43,898 nt of DNA from an uncultured Ruminococcus sp. (GTDB taxonomy: Bacteria; Bacillota; Clostridia; Oscillospirales; Ruminococcaceae). The stretch's first letter is position 1. Each line of letters begins with the position of its first letter. The notes below the pieces were generated by a model, which searched no databases, was not told the DNA's origin, and saw nothing but the letters and a program-made list of their open reading frames with translations. The stretch is taken from positions 1 through 43,898 of the forward strand of contig CANQWA010000024.1 in the NCBI GenBank assembly GCA_947627445.1, written 5' to 3'. The translations under genes and the position numbers were made by a program. Below, piece after piece: positions 17,133 through 23,068 of the stretch.

Positions 17133-17150
17133 TATGTGGACAAAGTCTCA

Positions 17151-17311
17151 GAACTTGTTCTCATCGGATTTGACCATGGATTTTCGAGCAACATTTTGAC
17201 GAGGGCAAGGCGAAAAAGCGAAAGCAACCTGCCGTATGGTGCGCTTTTTCCACGCAGCAATCGGCAAAATTTGCCGAAAAGACAAATGGAATATCCGATG
17301 AGAACCAGTTC
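17151..17311. repeat. 161-bp element with 19-bp terminal inverted repeats (MITE-like)
   Basis: 17151-17169 (GAACTTGTTCTCATCGGAT) and the reverse complement of 17293-17311 match at 18 of 19 positions. Flanking TCA trinucleotides could be a target duplication. The interior has further short complementary blocks (GCGAAAAAGCG, CGCTTTTTCC). A partial copy of the end (GAACTTGTTCTCATT) recurs at 43510-43524, and AGAACAAGTTCT at 13563-13574. It lies between the metalloprotease promoter and the recombinase promoter. Confidence 0.55.
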
Positions 17312-17316
17312 TCATT

Positions 17317-17347
17317 GTCATAGTGGACTTGTCACTGTTCATATAGT
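17317..17347 (+). promoter_or_regulatory. sigma-E-like sporulation promoter before the recombinase unit
   Basis: GTCATAGT (17317-17324) and CATATAGT (17340-17347), with 17 bp between ATA and CATATA. This resembles mother-cell sigma-E promoters (ATA at -35, CATA-A-T at -10), not a sigma-A site. It lies 24 bp upstream of the 51-aa ORF and ~195 bp upstream of the recombinase. A match by eye only. Confidence 0.45.
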
Positions 17348-17370
17348 TCTCTGGAAAGGGGGCTATCCAT

Positions 17371-17526
17371 TTGGAAAACAACAAAAATTCATCCGCCATG
17401 TGCCTCTGCAAAAGTGTTTTCAAAAGCGGCGAAAGCACAATGACCAAAAAACAATACACAGAAATATGGATCGAACTGATCCATCAGCTGGAAAAAAACA
17501 AGAGTTTTCTGATTCCCCGGAAATAG
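17371..17526 (+). CDS. 51-aa protein upstream of the recombinase, candidate directionality factor
   Basis: Begins at TTG with GGAAAGGGGG 7 nt upstream; an internal ATG at 17440 would give 28 aa. The sequence has a Cys-containing N-terminus (AMCLCKSVFKSG), then a basic-amphipathic helix (MTKKQYTEIWIELIHQLEKN) and ends FLIPRK. It ends 16 bp before the recombinase ATG, so they are surely co-transcribed. It is not recognised. Its size and position are like recombination directionality factors of sporulation elements (SprB of SP-beta is similarly small), but small ORFs of other function also precede clostridial serine recombinases. Confidence 0.55.
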   Translation: MENNKNSSAMCLCKSVFKSGESTMTKKQYTEIWIELIHQLEKNKSFLIPRK

Positions 17527-17542
17527 GGTTCAAGCATTTCTG

Positions 17543-19099
17543 ATGATGAAAGCAGCGATCTACTGCCGCTTATCCGAGGAGGACAGGAACAAACAATCAG
17601 AAACCGAAGAATCAGGCAGCATACAAAATCAAAAGGCGATGCTGCTGCAATATACCATGGAACAGGGGTGGGAGCTTTACAATATTTACAGTGACGATGA
17701 CTATACCGGCTCCGACAGACGACGTCCGGCGTTCAATCGTTTGTTGCAGGATGCAGAACAGCGCAAATTTGATATTATTCTCTGCAAAACGCAGTCGCGC
17801 TTTACCCGTGAATTAGAACTGGTGGAGAAATACATCCACGGACTATTTCCCCTATGGGGCATCCGGTTCATCAGCATCGTTGACAATGCGGATACAGCCA
17901 ACAAGGGAAATAAAAAATCCCGTCAAATCAATGGGCTTGTCAATGAATGGTACTTAGAGGATATGTCGGAAAATATCCGCAGTGTTCTGACCAACAAACG
18001 GGTGAACGGTTTGCATATTGGTGCATTTGCTCTTTATGGGTATCAAAAAGACCCTGACCAGAAGGGCCATCTGATCATTGACAAAGAAGCAGCAGCTGTT
18101 GTGCATGAAGTTTTTACGCTTTTCGCACAGGGCTATGGAAAAACGGCAATTGCCCGTATGCTCAATGACAGGGGCATACCGAATCCAACCGAATATAAGC
18201 GTCTCCACGGACTGCGCTATCAGCAGCCAAAGTCAAAAAGCAGTACCCTCTGGAAATATTCTGCCATCTCCAATATGCTGGTCAATGAGATCTATATCGG
18301 CAATATGGTACAAGGCAAATATGGCAGCGTATCCTATAAGACAAAGCAAAATAAACCGCGTCCGAAAAGTGAATGGATTATTGTCAGGAATACCCATGAA
18401 CCGATCATTGAACGTGCTTTATGGGACAAAGTACAAGCCTTGATCGCTCAAAGGGCAAAGCCTTTTGATGTTGGTACGATCGGTTTATTTGCCAAAAAAG
18501 CACGTTGTGCATATTGCGGTTGTGTCATGCGATCTTCCAAAAGTCACGATAAGCATTATCTGAAATGCGCTACTCGTCATATGTCAAAAGATGCTTGCAT
18601 CGGTTCTTTCATCTCTTCCCAAAAATTAGAGAGGATTGTCATAGACGAACTGAATCGTTTGTCAGCAAAGTATCTTGACAGAGCCGAATTAGAGCAGAGG
18701 GTCAGGTTTTGCAATACCTTACAGGATCAAAAATCTCATTTGCTCTCTGATATCGCAATCTATCAAAAAAAGATCGCCGCATATTCTAAGGGGATACGGG
18801 ATCTTTATATGGATAAAGTGAAGGGGTTGATATCCGAAAACGATTATATAGAAATGTCAAAAGACTTTACCGCAGAACGTACCCGGTTAGAACGCATGGC
18901 TTTTGATGCAGAAAAACAGCTTTCTGGAATCCACGAAAAAATGGTATCCGGTGATCATCGCCGGGAATGGATTGAGCAATATACCAACTTAGAACACCTG
19001 AACCGTGAGATTGTGGAAACGCTGATCGACTATATCTCTGTTGGTAAGCGTATTCCTGGCACAAAGGATGTTCCAATCGAAATTCATTGGAACTTTTAA
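17543..19099 (+). CDS. large serine recombinase (site-specific integrase/excisionase)
   Basis: 518 aa. Residues 1-~150: resolvase catalytic domain, with the catalytic Ser in AAIYCRLSEEDR and arginines in YTGSDRRRPAFNRLL and KTQSRFTRE. ~160-280: recombinase domain (GAFALYGYQKDP, AIARMLNDRGIPNP). ~320-375: zinc beta-ribbon (CAYCGCVMRS, CATRHMSKDAC). ~385-485: coiled coil. The architecture is that of SpoIVCA and phage serine integrases. It should act as a dimer/tetramer on the att cores at 5877 and 19177. Starts at 17543 or 17546 with a weak ribosome site. It stops 78 bp before attR, and the stop codon lies inside a dispersed-repeat half. Confidence 0.95.
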   Translation: MMKAAIYCRLSEEDRNKQSETEESGSIQNQKAMLLQYTMEQGWELYNIYSDDDYTGSDRRRPAFNRLLQDAEQRKFDIILCKTQSRFTRELELVEKYIHGLFPLWGIRFISIVDNADTANKGNKKSRQINGLVNEWYLEDMSENIRSVLTNKRVNGLHIGAFALYGYQKDPDQKGHLIIDKEAAAVVHEVFTLFAQGYGKTAIARMLNDRGIPNPTEYKRLHGLRYQQPKSKSSTLWKYSAISNMLVNEIYIGNMVQGKYGSVSYKTKQNKPRPKSEWIIVRNTHEPIIERALWDKVQALIAQRAKPFDVGTIGLFAKKARCAYCGCVMRSSKSHDKHYLKCATRHMSKDACIGSFISSQKLERIVIDELNRLSAKYLDRAELEQRVRFCNTLQDQKSHLLSDIAIYQKKIAAYSKGIRDLYMDKVKGLISENDYIEMSKDFTAERTRLERMAFDAEKQLSGIHEKMVSGDHRREWIEQYTNLEHLNREIVETLIDYISVGKRIPGTKDVPIEIHWNF

Positions 19100-19117
19100 G
19101 GCAAACCCGCACAAAGA
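19096..19117. repeat. half-copy of the dispersed hairpin repeat
   Basis: 22 bp identical to 27833-27854 (core GGCAAACCCGCACAAAGA). Only one arm of the hairpin is present. It includes the recombinase stop codon (19097-19099). Confidence 0.6.
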
Positions 19118-19159
19118 TGGTGTATCAGATGCGCCGTCAGATTTTTCGTCAAATAAGAA

Positions 19160-19184
19160 GTTGTTCTTATATGATCGCAGCAGA
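19160..19184. other. right attachment site (attR) arm and core
   Basis: The core GCAGCAGA (19177-19184) equals 5877-5884. The arm GTTGTTCTT (19160-19168) is the inverse of AAGAACAAC (5899-5907). In the excised circle, the two 9-bp arms would lie 30 bp apart, with the symmetry centre between the last two bases (GA) of the core. Confidence 0.8.
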
Positions 19185-19413
19185 GCAGAAAGCACGTTCC
19201 ACCTATGACAACATTTTGAGACTGTGTGACGATCCGGATGTCCGTGATCCCATTAAGTTCCTGCGTCAGCGTGAGATTGTGCATTTCCAACGATTCGGTG
19301 AAGCACTCCGTGCGGTTCAGGATGATTTAGATGCCAAAAACTTTTACTGCTGCAATCCATCATTCGATTCCTGCTGCGGAAGAGCAGCAATGCAGCGCCG
19401 GCGTACACGCTGA
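19177..19413 (+). CDS. cotJC: CotJC manganese-catalase, C-terminal half
   Basis: 78 codons continuing CotJC exactly where 5478-5876 stops: AAEQKARSTYDNILRLCDDP, then FLRQREIVHFQRFGEALRAV and a Cys-rich tail (YCCNPSFDSCCG). They carry the second metal-ligand pair of the family: Glu in AAEQKAR and Glu/His in REIVH. No start codon or ribosome site suits an independent gene; an upstream ATG at 19117 reads through element DNA. The frame at the core is the same as in the N-terminal half. After excision the product would be 211 aa. The operon's own terminator follows the stop by 7 bp. Confidence 0.92.
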   Translation, partial: AAEQKARSTYDNILRLCDDPDVRDPIKFLRQREIVHFQRFGEALRAVQDDLDAKNFYCCNPSFDSCCGRAAMQRRRTR

Positions 19414-19420
19414 AATTCCA

Positions 19421-19453
19421 AACAGGACTGCAACTGAAGCAGTCCTGTTTTTC
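19421..19453 (+). terminator. terminator of the cotJ operon
   Basis: Perfect 11-bp stem AACAGGACTGC (19421-19431) / 19439-19449, loop 7 nt, T tract to 19452. It lies right of attR, so in the interrupted state it is 13.3 kb away from cotJA. Confidence 0.88.
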
Positions 19454-19512
19454 TGTCCAATCATTTTTGCAAGACCATGTCAGCCATTTCGGCAAAATTT
19501 ACCGCCGCTGCC

Positions 19513-19541
19513 TTGACATTCCAGTGTTTTTTTGGTATGAT
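19513..19541 (+). promoter_or_regulatory. sigma-A promoter of the pan operon
   Basis: TTGACA (19513-19518), 17-bp spacer, TATGAT (19536-19541). It gives a leader of about 160 nt before panB. Confidence 0.82.
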
Positions 19542-19611
19542 ATCTACAGACAATATTTCTGAATCTGCATGAACAGATTCTATGAACCTGTCTTTGTGAG
19601 AATCTGTAGAT
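19542..19611 (+). ncRNA. structured panB leader with mutually exclusive stems
   Basis: Three perfect pairings are possible: 19542-19550 with 19603-19611 (ATCTACAGA/TCTGTAGAT), 19561-19567 with 19574-19580 (GAATCTG/CAGATTC), and 19573-19581 with 19599-19607 (ACAGATTCT/AGAATCTGT). The third competes with the first two. This is switch-like architecture. Known Pan-motif RNAs occur upstream of panBCD in Firmicutes, but a match was not tested. No T tract follows the stems, so the output mechanism is open. Confidence 0.5.
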
Positions 19612-19707
19612 GTCTTTCCAACAGATTTCTTATCATGAAAGGTTCTATGACGAAAATTGTACTACTTTCCGCAGCCATGATGGATGACTGCTTAGGAGGA
19701 ACATGCT

Positions 19708-20553
19708 ATGAAACAAACTGTACTGACGCTTCAGGCGAAAAAAGCGCAGGGAGAAAAGATCTCTATGCTCACCTGCTATGATTATTCAACTGCAAAGCTG
19801 ATGGATGCTGCCGGAATTGATATGCTTCTGGTGGGCGATTCTCTGGGGAATGTGATTCTCGGCTATGAAGATACCATTTCCGTCACCATGGAAGACATGA
19901 TCCACCATTCTGCTGCCGTGGCAAGAGGCGCAAAAAGTGCTTTCATTGTCACCGATATGCCCTTTCTCTCCTATCAAGCATCGGTCTATGATGCTGTGAT
20001 AAATGCAGGACGTATCATGAAAGAAGGCAGGTCGAATGCCGTCAAGCTGGAGGGCGGTGCAATTATCTCTGAGCAAATTCGTGCCATTGTGCATGCATCC
20101 ATCCCCGTTGTGGCACATCTGGGAATGACACCCCAGTCGGTAAACACACTGGGCGGATTTAAGGTGCAGGCAAAAACACTGGATGCTGCACGTCAGCTTT
20201 TATCCGATGCAAAAGCTGTTGAAGCAGCCGGCGCTTTCGCTGTGGTATTTGAATGCGTTCCGGCAAAACTGGCAGAATATATTACCAGTCAATTGACCAT
20301 TCCCACCATCGGCATTGGTGCAGGAAACGGTTGTGACGGACAAGTTCTGGTCTATCAGGACATGCTGGGCATGTTCTCGGATTATCAGCCGAAATTCGCC
20401 CGGCGGTTTGCAGAAATCGGAAGCGCCATGCAAGAGGCATTCCGACTATATCGGACAAAAATGCAAGACGGTAGCTTTCCTTCACAGGAAGAGAGCTTTT
20501 TCATTGCCGATGCAATCATCGATCAACTGAAACAGGAGGCGGCACAGGTATGA
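19708..20553 (+). CDS. panB: 3-methyl-2-oxobutanoate hydroxymethyltransferase
   Basis: 281 aa, normal family length. It makes ketopantoate from 2-oxoisovalerate and methylene-tetrahydrofolate, the first committed step of pantothenate synthesis. Family blocks are clear: LTCYDYSTAKLMDAAGIDML, VGDSLGNVILGYEDT (Mg site region), AHLGMTPQSVNTLGGFKVQ, GIGAGNGCDGQVLVYQDMLG. TAGGAGG lies upstream of the ATG. Its stop overlaps the panC start (ATGA), so translation is coupled. Cytosolic decamer in the family. Confidence 0.98.
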   Translation: MKQTVLTLQAKKAQGEKISMLTCYDYSTAKLMDAAGIDMLLVGDSLGNVILGYEDTISVTMEDMIHHSAAVARGAKSAFIVTDMPFLSYQASVYDAVINAGRIMKEGRSNAVKLEGGAIISEQIRAIVHASIPVVAHLGMTPQSVNTLGGFKVQAKTLDAARQLLSDAKAVEAAGAFAVVFECVPAKLAEYITSQLTIPTIGIGAGNGCDGQVLVYQDMLGMFSDYQPKFARRFAEIGSAMQEAFRLYRTKMQDGSFPSQEESFFIADAIIDQLKQEAAQV

Positions 20554-21413
20554 ATCTTGTAGAAACGATTGTAGAAACCAGAGCACAAATCCGTGCCTGG
20601 CAAAAAGAAGGTCTGTCAGTAGGGCTTGTTCCCACAATGGGCTATCTCCATGAAGGGCACTACAGTCTGATGGAACGTGCTGTCCGGGAAAATGACCGTG
20701 TGGTAGTCAGCATCTTTGTCAATCCCACACAATTCGGACCAAACGAAGATCTGGAAAGTTATCCCCGTGATTTAAAGCATGATGCGGCACTTTGCCAACA
20801 AGCAGGCGTTAGTCTGATCTTCCACCCCACCCCGGAGGAAATGTATCCTCAGGGTTTTTGCAGCTATGTGGATATGGATGTCCTGACCAAGGAACTATGC
20901 GGTCTCAGCCGTCCGGTGCATTTCCGGGGTGTCTGCACAGTTGTCTCCAAACTATTTCATATTGTACAGCCTGATCGTGCCTATTTCGGCGAAAAGGATG
21001 CCCAGCAGTTAGCTGTCATCCGCCGTATGGTACAGGATCTAAATATGGATATTACGATTGTAGGATGCCCCATTGTCCGGGAAGCAGACAATCTGGCAAA
21101 AAGCTCCCGCAATACCTACCTGAATTCGGCAGAACGTCAGGCAGCACTTGTGCTGAGCCGGGCAGTATTTGCCGGTCAGAAACTGGCGCAGCAGGGAGAA
21201 ACAGATGCTAAAAAGCTGGTGCAAACCATGACCGATATCATCCAAGCCGAACCGCTGGCAAAAATCGACTATGTCAAAGTGGTGGATCAAATGACCATGC
21301 AGCAGATTGACCGTCTGGACAAACCATTTCTGGCAGCGATGGCAGTTTTCATCGGAAAAACACGTCTCATTGACAATTTCATGATGGATGCGGTAGGAGG
21401 TGCAGCAGAATGA
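20550..21413 (+). CDS. panC: pantothenate synthetase
   Basis: 287 aa. It condenses pantoate and beta-alanine using ATP. Signatures: [20 protein letters not shown] (HxGH nucleotide-binding motif), [39 protein letters not shown], and SSRNTYL (KMSKS-like KSSRN). GGAGGCGGCACAGGT precedes the ATG inside panB. It overlaps panB and panD by 4 nt each. Product of PanD (beta-alanine) and of PanB via ketopantoate reductase feed it; no panE is in the window. Confidence 0.98.
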   Translation: MNLVETIVETRAQIRAWQKEGLSVGLVPTMGYLHEGHYSLMERAVRENDRVVVSIFVNPTQFGPNEDLESYPRDLKHDAALCQQAGVSLIFHPTPEEMYPQGFCSYVDMDVLTKELCGLSRPVHFRGVCTVVSKLFHIVQPDRAYFGEKDAQQLAVIRRMVQDLNMDITIVGCPIVREADNLAKSSRNTYLNSAERQAALVLSRAVFAGQKLAQQGETDAKKLVQTMTDIIQAEPLAKIDYVKVVDQMTMQQIDRLDKPFLAAMAVFIGKTRLIDNFMMDAVGGAAE

Positions 21414-21793
21414 CCATCACCATGCTCAAAGGAAAAATCCATCGCGCCACAGTCACACAATCTGAGCTGAACTATGTGGGCAGCATTACTGTTGATGCCG
21501 ATCTGCTGGATGCCGCAGGCATTCTGGAATATGAAGCCGTTCAGGTGGTCAACATCGCCAATGGCAACCGCTTTCTGACCTATACCATTGCTGGTGAACG
21601 GGGCAAGGGCGTCATTTGTCTCAATGGTGCAGCTGCACGGCAGGCGCAAAAAGGTGACAAGGTAATCCTGATGGCATATGCACAGGTTGATCCTGATGAA
21701 GCCAAAGAGCTGAAGCCTCGTGTGGTGCTGGTAGACGAACAGAATCAGATGATCCAGATCTCCCGCTATGAAAAGCACGGCGAGTTAGTGTGA
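21410..21793 (+). CDS. panD: aspartate 1-decarboxylase proenzyme
   Basis: 127 aa. It makes beta-alanine from aspartate. The self-cleavage site Gly-Ser in [12 protein letters not shown] (Ser25) generates the pyruvoyl cofactor. [11 protein letters not shown] and [20 protein letters not shown] are the conserved later blocks, including Asn72 and the GAAA loop. It overlaps panC by 4 nt and is followed 9 bp later by coaBC. Full length. Confidence 0.98.
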   Translation: MTITMLKGKIHRATVTQSELNYVGSITVDADLLDAAGILEYEAVQVVNIANGNRFLTYTIAGERGKGVICLNGAAARQAQKGDKVILMAYAQVDPDEAKELKPRVVLVDEQNQMIQISRYEKHGELV

Positions 21794-21802
21794 GGTGAGA
21801 TC

Positions 21803-23005
21803 ATGCTGACAGGAAAAACCATTGTTCTCGGCGTAACCGGTAGTATCGCCGCATATAAGATTCCCTTGCTGGCAAGCCGACTGGTAAAGCTCCATGCCGA
21901 TGTCCATGTCATCCTGACAAAAAATGCTGCCGAGTTTATCACACCAGTCACATTTGAAACACTCACCAAAAACAAGTGCCTCATAGACACCTTCGACCGG
22001 GACTTTCAGTTTGACATAAAGCATGTCAGTCTGGCAAAACGGGCAGATCTAATGCTCATTGCACCTGCCTCGGCAAATATCATTGGGAAAATGGCAAATG
22101 GCATTGCCGATGACATGCTGACGACTACAGTTATGGCGTGTCAAGCTCCTGTGCTGCTCTCCCCTGCCATGAATACCAACATGTATGAAAATCCCATTGT
22201 CCAGGACAATCTGAAAAAGCTGGAACGCTTTGGCTATACGGTCATTGCACCTGCGGTGGGAATGTTGGCATGTCGTGATATAGGTGCCGGAAAAATGCCG
22301 GAACCGGATGTGCTTCTGGACTGGATCTTACAGAAAATCGCATGCCCGAAGGATCTTGTTGGAAAAAACGTTCTGATTACAGCTGGACCGACGCAAGAAG
22401 CCATAGATCCTGTGCGGTATCTCACCAATCATTCCACAGGGAAAATGGGGTATGCCATTGCAAGGCGTGCGATGCTTCGCGGCGCAAATGTCACCCTTGT
22501 GACCGGTCCCACCGCAATCAAACCGCCGCCTTTTGTGGAGGTGGTTTATGTTTCTACTGCGGCAGAAATGTTTGAAGCAGTGGTTTCCCGTGCGCAGCGT
22601 CAGGATGCCATTATCAAATCCGCAGCCGTAGCCGACTACCGGCCTGTTTCAATCGCAGAAGAAAAACAGAAAAAATCTGACCACGATATGTCCATTCCCC
22701 TGACGAGAACACAAGATATTCTGGCGTATCTGGGAGAACACCGCCGACCCGGACAATTTCTCTGCGGCTTTTCGATGGAAACCCAGAATACCATGGAAAA
22801 TGCACGAAAAAAACTGGCACAAAAGCATTTGGACTTGATATGCGCCAACAATCTGAAGGATGCCGGAGCTGGCTTTGGGTCGGACACCAATCTGGTAACA
22901 CTGATCCAGAACGATCATGAGACTCAGCTGCCTCTTTTATCGAAGGAAGCTGTGGGAGATGCCATTCTGGATGTGATGATAAAATATTTTTCTCAAAATC
23001 CGTGA
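21803..23005 (+). CDS. coaBC: bifunctional phosphopantothenoylcysteine decarboxylase/synthetase
   Basis: 400 aa. The N-terminal CoaC flavodomain (~1-190) carries VTGSIAAYK, IKHVSLAKRADLMLIAPASA (active His), PAMNTNMYENP and GMLACRDIGAGKMPEP (active Cys). The C-terminal CoaB domain carries TAGPTQEAIDPVRYLTNHST, GKMGYAIA and SAAVADYRP. It turns 4'-phosphopantothenate plus cysteine into 4'-phosphopantetheine. GTGAGGTGAGATC precedes the ATG. Together with panBCD it makes a short pathway operon; coaA/coaX and panE are not in the window. It ends at a strong convergent terminator. Confidence 0.98.
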   Translation: MLTGKTIVLGVTGSIAAYKIPLLASRLVKLHADVHVILTKNAAEFITPVTFETLTKNKCLIDTFDRDFQFDIKHVSLAKRADLMLIAPASANIIGKMANGIADDMLTTTVMACQAPVLLSPAMNTNMYENPIVQDNLKKLERFGYTVIAPAVGMLACRDIGAGKMPEPDVLLDWILQKIACPKDLVGKNVLITAGPTQEAIDPVRYLTNHSTGKMGYAIARRAMLRGANVTLVTGPTAIKPPPFVEVVYVSTAAEMFEAVVSRAQRQDAIIKSAAVADYRPVSIAEEKQKKSDHDMSIPLTRTQDILAYLGEHRRPGQFLCGFSMETQNTMENARKKLAQKHLDLICANNLKDAGAGFGSDTNLVTLIQNDHETQLPLLSKEAVGDAILDVMIKYFSQNP

Positions 23006-23011
23006 AAATCA

Positions 23012-23051
23012 AACAACCGCTTTCAGAGCTTTGTATCTGAAAGCGGTTGTT
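23012..23051. terminator. bidirectional terminator between coaBC and the dockerin gene
   Basis: Perfect 16-bp stem AACAACCGCTTTCAGA (23012-23027) / 23036-23051 with an 8-nt loop, only 7 bp after coaBC and 18 bp from the convergent gene. Confidence 0.88.
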
Positions 23052-23068
23052 CTGTTCCGTTTTTGGTT

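Larger units (their letters stand above)
5877..19176 (+). mobile_element. 13,300-bp skin-like intervening element in cotJC
   Basis: It is bounded by 8-bp direct repeats that split cotJC between codons 133 and 134. The unit length is exactly 13,300 bp (one core copy included). It carries one large serine recombinase next to the right end, read towards attR, with a 51-aa ORF and a sigma-E-like promoter just before it. Precise recombination between the two cores would fuse 5478-5876 to 19177-19413 and release a circle. No phage structural, replication or conjugation genes are seen. The cargo is metabolic and secreted proteins, including a dockerin protein. Base composition resembles the host, suggesting long residence. 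Developmental excision is inferred from architecture. Confidence 0.85.

Noticed and set aside
17151-17165. GAACTTGTTC as a LexA/SOS box
   Set aside because: The spacer is 2 bp instead of the 4 bp in Firmicute LexA boxes, and it is part of a longer repeat.
17136-17543. A 135-codon open frame across the 161-bp inverted-repeat element
   Set aside because: No ribosome site, the composition is unlike neighbouring proteins, and it overlaps the inverted repeat and the better supported 51-aa ORF.
5877-19184. The split cotJC as two independent paralogues or a simple frameshift
   Set aside because: Each half lacks the other's essential part without overlap, the C-terminal half has no start, and the break is flanked by an in-phase 8-bp repeat with a recombinase at one end.
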